From assembly GCF_010435915.1 (NCBI RefSeq), contig NZ_JAAFZH010000007.1:124001-188000 (forward strand): a DNA stretch of 64,000 nt, read 5' to 3'. This document shows, piece by piece, positions 42,541 to 51,057 of this stretch (positions are counted from its first letter, which is position 1; the number at the start of each line of letters is the position of its first letter). Made by a program: the position numbers and the translations under genes. The notes beneath the pieces are model-generated. The model made no database searches, was not told where the DNA came from, and worked only from the letters and a program-made list of their open reading frames with translations. Origin of the DNA: Spirosoma terrae (GTDB lineage Bacteria; Bacteroidota; Bacteroidia; Cytophagales; Spirosomataceae).

Positions 42541-44031
42541 ATGAATGAAACACAGACTGCAGCCCAACTGTTGGCGAAACGCTTCCCCTATAAACCCACA
42601 CTTGGACAACAGCAATTTTTTGAGCAGATAGGTGCGTTCATTGTTCAGGAAGAGTACGAGCATTACCGCGACTGCTTCCTGCTACGTGGCTATGCAGGAA
42701 CCGGCAAAACCACTCTTGTTGGAACGCTTATCAAGGTTTTACCCCGATTCGGCTATAAATCGGTTCTCCTGGCCCCAACAGGTCGGGCGGCCAAAGTAAT
42801 GGCCAGCTATGCGAAGAAGCCCTCTCAAACCATCCACCGGAAAATCTATCGGCAGGTTGCCGAACCAGGCTCTAGTCAGTTGGCGTTCCAGCGGCAAAAG
42901 AACTATCATGAGGACACGCTCTTTATCGTAGACGAAGCTTCCATGATTTCTGATGAAGCCGAATTTGGGGGCAAAGGCCTCTTAACCGATCTGATTGATT
43001 ACGTATTTGAAGGCCCCGGCAACAAGCTGATGTTGGTTGGTGATACGGCACAGCTTCCGCCCGTTGGCCGTGAGTTGAGCCCGGCACTGGATCGCGGCTT
43101 TCTGTCCAGCTCGTTCGATATGACCGTTTACGAACAGGAACTCACGGAGGTGATGCGTCAGGAAGAAGAGTCAGGGATTCTCTACAACGCAACGAACTTA
43201 CGATTACTGCTTGGCAACGTAGCATCAAGCCCTAAAGCTGTTGGCTTCGACGCACTGATGAATGACGACAATAACGCTGACAGCATGGAGGTCCCTCCTA
43301 TTCAGCTAAACGTTCGATCGTTCCGCGATATCTACAAAATGCCGCTTATGAAGCTGGAGGATGGTATTCGGTACGCTTATAATAAATACGGCCGGGAGAA
43401 TACAGCGATCATTTGCCGGTCGAACAAAGTGGCCGTACAGTACAATCAGTTTGTACGACGGATGATCGATCAGTGCGAAGAAGAGCTGGATGCGGGCGAC
43501 ATGCTGATGATTGCCCGTAACAACTATACGATTCTCGATGAGGACTCCCCCGCTGGCTTTCTGGCGAACGGAGAATTTGCTGAAGTGCAGAAGATACGGA
43601 ATAAGGAAGAAGTGCACGGGTTCCGATTCGCCACTGTTACGTTACGTTTAGTCGACTATGAGGATCAGCCTGATTTTGAAGCTAAGATACTGCTCGACAC
43701 CCTTTATTCTCCCGTTCCTTCCCTCTCGGCAGATCAGTATAAAGCGCTCTATGAGAGCGTGATGAAAGATTATTTCTACATCAAAAGTAAAAAAGAGCGG
43801 GCCGAAGCTGTTCGGAAAGATCCATACCTTAATGCCCTACAGGTAAAGTTTGCCTATGCACTCACTTGTCATAAAGCGCAGGGGGGGCAGTGGAGTGCGG
43901 TATTTATCGATCAGGGCTTTTTGCCGGAAGGGCAAGTCAATAATGAATTTGTCCGCTGGTTGTATACCGCTTTAACCCGGTCTACCGATGAAGTTTTCCT
44001 GATGAATTTCAATCCACAGTTTTTTGGCTAA
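42541..44031 (+). CDS. RecD-like superfamily 1 ATP-dependent helicase
   Basis: 496 residues. Helicase motifs: Walker A GYAGTGKTT, motif Ia LLAPTGRAAKVM, Walker B LFIVDEASMI, motif III LMLVGDTAQLPPVG, and C-terminal motifs ALTCHKAQGGQW and WLYTALTRSTDE, the last two typical of the UvrD/RecD C-terminal domain. It belongs to the short RecD2/Pif1-like group common in Bacteroidota. It likely unwinds DNA with 5'-3' polarity; a role in repair or replication restart is family inference. There is a run of seven G (43881 area) in the HKAQGGQW motif. Confidence 0.88.
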   Translation: MNETQTAAQLLAKRFPYKPTLGQQQFFEQIGAFIVQEEYEHYRDCFLLRGYAGTGKTTLVGTLIKVLPRFGYKSVLLAPTGRAAKVMASYAKKPSQTIHRKIYRQVAEPGSSQLAFQRQKNYHEDTLFIVDEASMISDEAEFGGKGLLTDLIDYVFEGPGNKLMLVGDTAQLPPVGRELSPALDRGFLSSSFDMTVYEQELTEVMRQEEESGILYNATNLRLLLGNVASSPKAVGFDALMNDDNNADSMEVPPIQLNVRSFRDIYKMPLMKLEDGIRYAYNKYGRENTAIICRSNKVAVQYNQFVRRMIDQCEEELDAGDMLMIARNNYTILDEDSPAGFLANGEFAEVQKIRNKEEVHGFRFATVTLRLVDYEDQPDFEAKILLDTLYSPVPSLSADQYKALYESVMKDYFYIKSKKERAEAVRKDPYLNALQVKFAYALTCHKAQGGQWSAVFIDQGFLPEGQVNNEFVRWLYTALTRSTDEVFLMNFNPQFFG

Positions 44032-44152
44032 ACCGAATAGCTTAAAATGAAGTTTATACTTCCTGGCTAGTAACGGTATGGCAGATTAAGCAAAGCAATA
44101 CCGCTATTGCTCGCTAAAGCTGTACGTTTAACCAATTAACTGTTCAATAACT

Positions 44153-44788
44153 ATGTCCATCGAATGGATCATGAGTGCCTGCATTGGTGTAGGGTTAGCC
44201 GCCTGTTGCGGGTTCCGTGTGTTTGTACCATTGCTTATAGCCAGTGTTGCCACCAAGCTCGGATTTATTGGCACGGTTGCAGGCTTTGAATGGCTGAGTG
44301 GATGGCCCGCTTTATTCGGCTTGTCCATTGCTACCATTTTCGAAATAGGCGCTTACTACATTCCCTGGCTCGACAATTTACTGGATACGCTGGCAACCCC
44401 TGCATCAATCATAGCCGGTACGTTACTCAGCACGTCTTTTCTGCATATCGATAATCCAATCCTGCATTGGGGACTGGGGTTAATGTTGGGCGGGAGCTCG
44501 GCAGGTATCGTTCAGGCCGGAACGAGTTTGCTGAGGATGGGCTCGTCAATAACTACGGGTGGTGTTGCTAATCCGGCTGTGGCGACCGGCGAAAACGTTG
44601 CCTCATTGAGTTTATCGATTTTTTCGATTTTCCTGCCCTTAATTGCCGTTGTTATCATTATGGCAATCATGCTATTTGTTATATCCCGTCTGATTGCTCG
44701 TCGAAAGGTTTGGTTCAGCCGCCGATCAAACCGAGCCGCCGGGGCTTCCATTACCCAAATACCACGTAGCAGCAATGGACGAGCCTAA
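44153..44788 (+). CDS. DUF4126 membrane protein
   Basis: 211 residues with about five membrane helices. The DUF4126 pattern is clear: MSACIGVGLAACCGFRVFVPLLIASVATKLGFIG at the start, FEWLSGWPALFGLSIATIFEIGAYYIPWLDNLLDT, and GLMLGGSSAGIVQAGTS. The basic tail (RRKVWFSRRSNRAAG) is cytoplasmic by the positive-inside rule. Function unknown. Confidence 0.85.
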   Translation: MSIEWIMSACIGVGLAACCGFRVFVPLLIASVATKLGFIGTVAGFEWLSGWPALFGLSIATIFEIGAYYIPWLDNLLDTLATPASIIAGTLLSTSFLHIDNPILHWGLGLMLGGSSAGIVQAGTSLLRMGSSITTGGVANPAVATGENVASLSLSIFSIFLPLIAVVIIMAIMLFVISRLIARRKVWFSRRSNRAAGASITQIPRSSNGRA

Positions 44789-44802
44789 TAAACCAGACTT
44801 CC

Positions 44803-44854
44803 AATAACAAAAAAGCCACCAGCAGATACGTCTACTGGTGGCTTTTTTGTTATT
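44803..44854. terminator. Bidirectional intrinsic terminator
   Basis: Perfect 20-bp stem (44803-44822 with 44835-44854) with A and T tracts in the arms, between the convergent DUF4126 and htpG genes. Confidence 0.9.
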
Positions 44855-44864
44855 AGAAGCCTGC

Positions 44865-46694
44865 TTACAACGTAGCAACCGTACGCCGTACAAAAGCCGT
44901 CAAATCAGACCCGGTCAGCATATTTTGCGACAACAATGCTAAATCATACACTTGTTTCACCAGCGATTTCTGCGCATTCTCATCGGTTTCAGACAAAACT
45001 TTGCCGATAAGCGGGTGATTGGCGTTAACAACCACATTGTACGTAACGGGCAGATTCCCATAAAACGATTGCTCACCCGATAAAGCCGACATATCTTTCA
45101 TCCGACGCATGAACTCAGGTAACGTAATGGTTACTGGGAGTTCATCCGTTGGCTGTGCTTCAATGCTCACATTCAGCATTTTATTATCCAATACCTGCTC
45201 AAACACTTCTTTTAACTTGGTCTGGTCAGCTTCTGAAAGAACGCTTTCGTTACTGATTCCTTTATCGATCAGCTTATCTAGCGTATCAGCATCAACTCGT
45301 TGGAAATGTACCTTTTCCAGTTTTTGCTCCAGTGCATTGATGAAATGAGCGTCGATTACATTATCCATCAACAATACGTCATAACCACGCCGAACGGCCG
45401 ACTCGATGTAAGCATCCTGCTGCTTGCGATCGGACGTGTACAACATGACGACCGTGTCGTTTTTATCGGTCTGGTTAGCCTGTACCTTCTCGCGGTATTC
45501 GTCAAGAGTCGAATAAGCGTTAGCCGTGTTTTTGAGAAGCACGAAATTCTTCGCTTTTTCCCAGAACTTGTCATCGCTCAGGATACCGTATTTGATGAAT
45601 AAGCCGATGTCGTCAAACTTCTCTTCAAAGGCCTTCCGATCAGCGTTGAAAAGCTCCTGTAGTTTGTCTGCCACTTTACGGGTAATGTACCCATTGATTT
45701 TCTTAACATTCGAATCAGCCTGCAGGAAACTTCTCGATACGTTAAGCGGAATATCTGGCGAATCAATAACGCCGTGGAGCATCATCAGGAAGTCAGGAAC
45801 AACATCCTTCACTTCATCCGTAATAAATACCTGGCGGCTGTAAAGCTGTATTTTTTCACGTTGAAAACGTAGCTCATTCTTGATACGCGGGAAATACAGA
45901 ATACCCGTCAGATTAAATGGATAGTCTACATTCAGATGAATCCAGAACAAAGGCTCTTCGCTCATTGGATACAATTCGCGGTAGAACGTTTTGTAATCCT
46001 CATCGGTCAGTTCAGATGGCGATTTGGTCCAGATGGGAGTGGTATTGTTCACGACCTGGCCATCAAATTCAATGGCAGCAGGTAAGAAACGAGCGTATTT
46101 ATCCAGAATTCCGCGCAAACGGCCTTTATTCAGAAACTCCTCAGAATCGGGAGCAATGTGCAGAATAATATCCGTACCGCGCTCGGTACGTTCGGCGGGT
46201 GTCAGTTCAAACTCAGTCGATCCATCGCAAACCCAACGAGCAGCTTCCGCATTATCGCGATACGATTTGGTAATAATCTCGACTTCTTCGGCAACCATAA
46301 ATGCCGAGTAAAAGCCTAGACCGAAATGACCAATAATCTGGCCTTTATCGTCGGTTTTGTCTTTATATTTTTCCAGGAAATCAGCCGCTCCAGAAAAAGC
46401 AATCTGGTTAATGTATTTCTTGATTTCGTCGGCCGTCATACCAATACCATTATCGCTAATGGTAATGGTTTTAGCTTCTTCGTTGAGCGATACGGTCACT
46501 TTTAACTCGCCCAGTTCGCCATTAAACTCACCAAACGAAGCCAGTTGACGTAGTTTCTGAGTCGCATCAACCGCGTTCGATACTAATTCACGCAGGAAAA
46601 TCTCGTGGTCGGAATAGAGAAACTTCTTGATAATCGGGAAGATATTCTCTGTGTGGATCGAAATCTGCCCTTTTTCGCTCTGTACGGATTCCAT
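44865..46694 (-). CDS. htpG: Molecular chaperone HtpG (HSP90)
   Basis: 609 residues, the bacterial cytosolic HSP90. The GHKL ATPase domain holds LRELVSNAVDA, ISDNGIGMT and GHFGLGFYSAFMVA; middle and C-terminal dimer domains follow. The sequence lacks the eukaryotic charged linker and MEEVD tail, as expected. It assists folding of client proteins. No heat-shock promoter element is recognisable in the 151 bp upstream. Confidence 0.97.
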   Translation of the reverse strand: MESVQSEKGQISIHTENIFPIIKKFLYSDHEIFLRELVSNAVDATQKLRQLASFGEFNGELGELKVTVSLNEEAKTITISDNGIGMTADEIKKYINQIAFSGAADFLEKYKDKTDDKGQIIGHFGLGFYSAFMVAEEVEIITKSYRDNAEAARWVCDGSTEFELTPAERTERGTDIILHIAPDSEEFLNKGRLRGILDKYARFLPAAIEFDGQVVNNTTPIWTKSPSELTDEDYKTFYRELYPMSEEPLFWIHLNVDYPFNLTGILYFPRIKNELRFQREKIQLYSRQVFITDEVKDVVPDFLMMLHGVIDSPDIPLNVSRSFLQADSNVKKINGYITRKVADKLQELFNADRKAFEEKFDDIGLFIKYGILSDDKFWEKAKNFVLLKNTANAYSTLDEYREKVQANQTDKNDTVVMLYTSDRKQQDAYIESAVRRGYDVLLMDNVIDAHFINALEQKLEKVHFQRVDADTLDKLIDKGISNESVLSEADQTKLKEVFEQVLDNKMLNVSIEAQPTDELPVTITLPEFMRRMKDMSALSGEQSFYGNLPVTYNVVVNANHPLIGKVLSETDENAQKSLVKQVYDLALLSQNMLTGSDLTAFVRRTVATL

Positions 46695-46845
46695 AGTGTC
46701 TTCTAAAGTCAGTTGTTATTTTAGTCGGGCGTATTCAAATCCTGTTCCAGTACGTTCTTTTCTGACACATTGACAGTTTTTGCTGTAACATCGGCCAGTT
46801 ACAACTATTCAAAAGCAAAAAGAGTCTTTATAAAAAATTACTGCC

Positions 46846-47217
46846 ATGAGAGTCTTACTACTTTTTCTGCTCACCTTTGCTTTCAGTTGTCAAAAAGATT
46901 CGCCAGAAGGACTAGGGCCAATACGTACCGAACCAGCTTTTATCTATGAGAACTCGGTCCCTACTGATGGTTGTGAAGAACACGTCCGGCTCGATATACC
47001 CGATTCAACCGCAACGGCGGTCAGTTATAAGCCAACAGCCTCATCGCTTCCAATTTTACAGAAAGCGCTGGCCGACATTCAGCCCAATCCAACCACCTTT
47101 GAACGAGCTGTTACTATTCGTTTTGCAGAAACGGGCCGTCAAGTTGACTTGATGTGTGGTTGGGGAACCCGCCAACAAATGAACGAAATAGAAATTATTT
47201 CGATTAGCAGGCGTTGA
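46846..47217 (+). CDS. Small lipoprotein of unknown function
   Basis: 123 residues with a lipoprotein signal MRVLLLFLLTFAFSC (lipobox Cys15). The mature part is short and polar and has two more cysteines (in DGCEEHVRLD and DLMCGWGTRQ) that could form a disulfide. I recognise no family. It lies 46 nt before the rhodanese gene on the same strand and could be co-transcribed. Confidence 0.75.
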   Translation: MRVLLLFLLTFAFSCQKDSPEGLGPIRTEPAFIYENSVPTDGCEEHVRLDIPDSTATAVSYKPTASSLPILQKALADIQPNPTTFERAVTIRFAETGRQVDLMCGWGTRQQMNEIEIISISRR

Positions 47218-47263
47218 CTATACTTGCCGAACACCTACCGTTCATTCTGCGTTATGGCTTTGT

Positions 47264-47572
47264 ATGACCACACACGATTATACCGACATTTCGCTGGCAG
47301 AACTGGAGACCATTCGAAAAGACCCCAATACATTGGTTATAGATGTACGGGATGAATGGGAGTTTGAAGAATTCAATATCGGCGGCATCAACATACCACT
47401 ACCCGATATCCGAGCCAGAAAAGCAGAGTTGGCGCCCTACGATACGCTTATCGCCATCTGTACAAATGGTGTTCGCAGTCGGGTAGCTGTCAAAGATTTT
47501 CTACGCCAGCCTGACTTACAAACTAAGTATATTTACCATCTGCATGGCGGAATTATTGAATCTGAAGACTGA
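47264..47572 (+). CDS. Single-domain rhodanese-like protein
   Basis: 102 residues, one rhodanese domain: VIDVRDEWEFEEFNIGGINIPLPDI and the active loop CTNGVRS (CxxGxR) with the sulfur-carrying cysteine. It may transfer sulfane sulfur or act as a cyanide or sulfide detoxifier. It is not linked to the cys operons and lies convergent to dapF. The 47573-47707 spacer holds no gene that I accept. Confidence 0.88.
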   Translation: MTTHDYTDISLAELETIRKDPNTLVIDVRDEWEFEEFNIGGINIPLPDIRARKAELAPYDTLIAICTNGVRSRVAVKDFLRQPDLQTKYIYHLHGGIIESED

Positions 47573-47707
47573 AGCAAGCTATGCTATAGGACGTAGCAAT
47601 GCATACGTAACAATGGGTAATCCTACAAAAACCAGCCGCCGACGAGTCGTATACACAATCGTCCGTCAGGAAAGAAAAGGGTTTGACCTCAGAGAGAACT
47701 TGTTCGC

Positions 47708-48481
47708 CTACAGAGCAATACTGCCAGAATAAACCCGTTTTGCCGGACCTATCAGGTGAATACTTTCGAAAATATCCTCGCCCTGGTACTGGAACGATAC
47801 GCTCAGATTACCACCAATGGTCTGAATATGAATTGGATCGGGCATCGATAACTGCTGATGAGCCACCAGCGCAACGGCGGTTACGCCCGTTCCGCAGGAG
47901 TACGTTTCGTCTTCCACACCCCGCTCATACGTTCTGACAAACAGAGTATTGGCATCGACTATCTGCGCAAAATTAATGTTTGTGCCTCCGGGCTGAAACG
48001 GTTCGCTATACCGAATGCTACGTCCATCAGCAACCACATCAAGCGATTCCAGGTCATCCACGAACTGCACCACGTGTGGTGAGCCCGTATTTAGGAACGT
48101 AAGCCCTCCCCGATTCTCGATGCCCGATACATCACTCATTTTAAGTGATATGTTCTCGCCATCAACAACCGCTACGTGCTCGCCATCGACCGCTATAAAT
48201 CGGGCCTTTTTCTCAAATAAACCCAGATCGTGGGCAAAACGAACGATGCAGCGGCCACCATTACCGCACATGCTGCCTTCGGCCCCATCGGCATTGAAAT
48301 AAACCATTCTGAAATCGTATTCCGGATCGTTTTGCAGCAGAATGAGTCCATCAGCGCCAATCCCAAACCGACGGTGACACAGCCGTTCAACGAAAGCCTG
48401 ATCGGAAGCGGGGAAATTACCATCCCGATCATCGATCATGATAAAATCATTCCCCGTACCCTGGTATTTGAAAAAATTCAT
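47708..48481 (-). CDS. dapF: Diaminopimelate epimerase
   Basis: 257 residues. It converts LL- to meso-diaminopimelate for lysine and cell-wall synthesis. Two catalytic cysteines sit in the mirror motifs MCGNGGRC and SCGTGVTA, and the start FFKYQGTGNDFIMID is conserved. It probably forms its own unit; no promoter box stands out upstream. Confidence 0.96.
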   Translation of the reverse strand: MNFFKYQGTGNDFIMIDDRDGNFPASDQAFVERLCHRRFGIGADGLILLQNDPEYDFRMVYFNADGAEGSMCGNGGRCIVRFAHDLGLFEKKARFIAVDGEHVAVVDGENISLKMSDVSGIENRGGLTFLNTGSPHVVQFVDDLESLDVVADGRSIRYSEPFQPGGTNINFAQIVDANTLFVRTYERGVEDETYSCGTGVTAVALVAHQQLSMPDPIHIQTIGGNLSVSFQYQGEDIFESIHLIGPAKRVYSGSIAL

Positions 48482-48556
48482 TGTGTAGTGATTAGCCGAC
48501 TCTGATTAAGGACGGAGTCGCGAGTTAAGTTCCGTTTCGCTACGTTATAAAAACAA

Positions 48557-48582
48557 AAAAGCTGCCTATACAGGCAGCTTTT
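48557..48582 (-). terminator. Intrinsic terminator after rplS
   Basis: Stem of 11 bp (48557-48567 with 48572-48582), loop ATAC; on the minus strand it is followed by a T run (complement of 48550-48560). Confidence 0.85.
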
Positions 48583-48608
48583 CGTAAGATCGTATTAACG
48601 TAGAGCCA

Positions 48609-48983
48609 TTAAGCTGCTACCGTTGCCTTTGGCTTACGCTCTTTCAGACGGGCAGCTTTACCTTGACGACCACGTAGGAAGAACAAACGGGCACGACGTA
48701 CTTTACCAAGGCGCACAACCTCAATTTTGTCGATATTAGGCGACAAAACGGGGAAGATACGTTCAACTCCAACGCCATTTGATACTTTACGGACAGTGAA
48801 TGTTTCACCAGCGCTGCTTGGGTTACGGCGTTGAATAACCGTTCCCGTAAACACCTGGATACGTTCCTTATTTCCTTCGCGGATTTTAACGTGTACGTTC
48901 ACCGTATCGCCCGCCCGAAACGTGGGCAAATCGGCGCGACGCTGCGCGTTGTCTGCCTCCACTAATTTGATTAACTCGCTCAT
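48609..48983 (-). CDS. rplS: 50S ribosomal protein L19
   Basis: 124 residues with the L19 fold: [31 protein letters not shown] and the basic [25 protein letters not shown] tail. Located at the interface of the ribosomal subunits. It stands alone rather than in the rpsP-rimM-trmD-rplS operon seen in many bacteria. Its TATCTTTG -7 box is at 49027-49034. Confidence 0.98.
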   Translation of the reverse strand: MSELIKLVEADNAQRRADLPTFRAGDTVNVHVKIREGNKERIQVFTGTVIQRRNPSSAGETFTVRKVSNGVGVERIFPVLSPNIDKIEVVRLGKVRRARLFFLRGRQGKAARLKERKPKATVAA

Positions 48984-49026
48984 GACTGTATATAAATCGC
49001 CAGATAAGTATTTGCGAAATGAGCCG

Positions 49027-49034
49027 CAAAGATA
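49027..49034 (-). promoter_or_regulatory. rplS promoter, -7 element
   Basis: TATCTTTG on the minus strand, 43 nt before the rplS ATG, with a near-match TTTC about 18 nt further upstream (49053-49056). Confidence 0.6.
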
Positions 49035-49057
49035 GCAAATTTCTCAGCACTTGAAAA

Positions 49058-49065
49058 TACTTTTG
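49058..49065 (+). promoter_or_regulatory. nnr promoter, -7 element
   Basis: TACTTTTG, 32 nt before the nnr ATG. It overlaps the upstream part of the divergent rplS promoter, so the two may compete for polymerase. Confidence 0.5.
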
Positions 49066-49097
49066 CAAAATTACCTCGCGTAAATGACGCCAAATCG

Positions 49098-50600
49098 ATG
49101 AAAATACTAAATGTTGACCAGATTCGAGCCCTTGACCAGTATACGATCCAGCACGAACCCATTGCACCCATCAATCTGATGGAGCGTGCTGCTCTTGCGT
49201 TCGTTGACTGGTTCGCGGATCATTTTTCTACTTCAACGGCCATAAAGATATTTTGTGGTTTAGGAAACAATGGCGGTGATGGCCTGGCCATTGCCCGACT
49301 GCTGCTCGAACGGGAGTATCGTATTGAAGTCTTTGTGGTTCGTTACGCTCCGCGCGAATCCGACGATTTTATGCATAATCATCGTCGGCTGAAGCTCGTC
49401 ACGGAGAACATCCGCTACGTTGAATTAACGCACGATATACCCGCTATACGCCATAATGAAGTTGTTATTGACGCCATTTTGGGATCGGGTCTGTCGCGGC
49501 CAGCCGATGGCATCGTTAAAAGTACCGTCGAGGCCATTAATCGGGCTCCTGCAACCGTTGTTTCTGTCGATATAGCTAGCGGACTATATACCGATCAGCC
49601 CAACTCGCCAACGGACGTCATTATTGAACCCGATTATACGGTCTCCTTCCAATTACCCAAGTTAGCCTTCTTGCTGCCAAAAAATGGACGCTACGTTGGC
49701 AATTGGCAGCTAGTTGATATTCAGCTCCATAAACGCTACATCGATACCTCTCCAACGCCTTATTATTTCACGCAACCGAAAGATGCAAGGCTGTTACTAC
49801 AGAAAAGGGATCGGTTTTCGAACAAGGGATCCTTCGGCCATGCGCTGCTGCTGGCGGGTAGTTACGGTAAAATAGGCGCGGCTGTTTTGTCAGCCAAAGC
49901 TTGTTTACGGTCGGGCGTGGGCTTATTAACAGTTCAGGTGCCTCAATGTGGTTACGAAATCCTGCAAACCTCAGTACCCGAAGCGATGTGTCGCCCCGAT
50001 GAGCATCAGCGGGTATTGACAGGGGCCAGTGAGGTGGAAGGTCCTGAGCCTGTCGATTATTCAACTGTAGGCATTGGTCCCGGCATTGGCAAAGCCCCCG
50101 AAACACTGACCATGCTTCGTTCATTGCTACCCACGTTAAAAAAGCCAATTGTTGTTGATGCCGACGCCTTAAACCTGTTATCTGAAAACCGTGACCTGCT
50201 GGCTAAATTACCTATCAACAGTATTCTCACCCCTCACCCAAAAGAGTTTGAGCGACTGACTAAAAAGTGGGAAAATGATTATCAGAAACTGGATATCCTG
50301 CGCGAATTTGCCAAAAAGTACAAAGTTATTGTTGTACTTAAGGGCGCCTATTCGGCGGTAACCACCCCCGACGGCGATATTCATTTTAACTCAACGGGAA
50401 ATCCCGGACTGAGCACAGGTGGTACCGGCGACGTACTGACGGGTATTCTTACCGCTTTGCTCGCTCAGGGCTACGATCCGATCGAAGCAGCTGTGTTAGG
50501 TGTTTTTGCCCATGGTCTGGCTGGCGATCGGGCTGCCGAGCAGCGCGGACCTATTGGAATGGTTGCTACTGACATACTAGATTCTCTACGCTGGGACTAG
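49098..50600 (+). CDS. nnr: Bifunctional NAD(P)H-hydrate epimerase / ADP-dependent dehydratase
   Basis: 500 residues, a fusion of two repair enzymes for damaged NAD(P)H hydrates. The N-terminal epimerase (1-215) has LMERAALAFVDWF, GLGNNGGDGLAIARLLL and the SVDIASGLYTD segment. The C-terminal dehydratase (about 225-500) is a ribokinase-like domain with GSYGKIGAAVLSAKACLRSGVGLLTV, GPGIGKAPET, TPHPKEFERL and STGNPGLSTGGTGDVLTG. Length and order match the usual fused form. Confidence 0.96.
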   Translation: MKILNVDQIRALDQYTIQHEPIAPINLMERAALAFVDWFADHFSTSTAIKIFCGLGNNGGDGLAIARLLLEREYRIEVFVVRYAPRESDDFMHNHRRLKLVTENIRYVELTHDIPAIRHNEVVIDAILGSGLSRPADGIVKSTVEAINRAPATVVSVDIASGLYTDQPNSPTDVIIEPDYTVSFQLPKLAFLLPKNGRYVGNWQLVDIQLHKRYIDTSPTPYYFTQPKDARLLLQKRDRFSNKGSFGHALLLAGSYGKIGAAVLSAKACLRSGVGLLTVQVPQCGYEILQTSVPEAMCRPDEHQRVLTGASEVEGPEPVDYSTVGIGPGIGKAPETLTMLRSLLPTLKKPIVVDADALNLLSENRDLLAKLPINSILTPHPKEFERLTKKWENDYQKLDILREFAKKYKVIVVLKGAYSAVTTPDGDIHFNSTGNPGLSTGGTGDVLTGILTALLAQGYDPIEAAVLGVFAHGLAGDRAAEQRGPIGMVATDILDSLRWD

Positions 50601-50824
50601 ACTTGTAGAAAATAAGTTACAGAACTGTAGATTCTTCGCCACGCTACAGGAATTAATTTTCGATTTTCTTTTTTCAGTAACTACCGCTTAGTAAACATTA
50701 CGTATATAGGTCAACAGGTATTCAGGTAATAATACGCATTAGGCATAATCAGGGTTTTCGCTCTGTTTTTACAGTGAAAGCGGTCCCAAATTTGTACTGC
50801 GTAAAAGCATACCAACAAATACTC

Positions 50825-50989
50825 ATGAAACCTACAGCACAGCGCGATTGGCGCGTACACCGTCCCTCGCGGAGATCAAGAGTCTCCTTTGACCAAACCA
50901 CCGCTTTAGGCGGGTTAACCGTAGCGTTGTTTGCTTATATCGTCTATCATTTTGTGTATCCTCTCATTTCGAAAGGATTACTTTGGTAG
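50825..50989 (+). CDS. Small membrane protein, 54 residues
   Basis: Starts at the ATG at 50825 (MKPTAQRDWRVHRPSRRSRVS); a GTG at 50774 is possible but less likely. A basic N-terminus of about 25 residues precedes one membrane helix (LGGLTVALFAYIVYHFVYPL) and a short tail. It is not recognised. The hairpin at 51001 follows directly, which supports a real transcript. The 224-bp spacer before it is AT-rich and has no clear promoter box. Confidence 0.5.
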   Translation: MKPTAQRDWRVHRPSRRSRVSFDQTTALGGLTVALFAYIVYHFVYPLISKGLLW

Positions 50990-51000
50990 CATCCATTGAT

Positions 51001-51046
51001 AATAAGAAAACCCCATCTGGCTAGAGCCGGATGGGGTTTTCTTATT
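51001..51046. terminator. Bidirectional terminator before feoB
   Basis: Arms 51001-51022 and 51025-51046 pair over 22 bp with one G-U; A and T tracts flank a GC core. It lies between the small membrane protein gene and feoB, which are convergent. Confidence 0.88.
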
Positions 51047-51057
51047 TATGCATTTCA

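Noticed and set aside
47544-47732. 62-residue frame between rhodanese and dapF
   Set aside because: It overlaps both neighbours' ends, is Arg/Ser rich without a recognisable fold, and has no promoter or clear start context.
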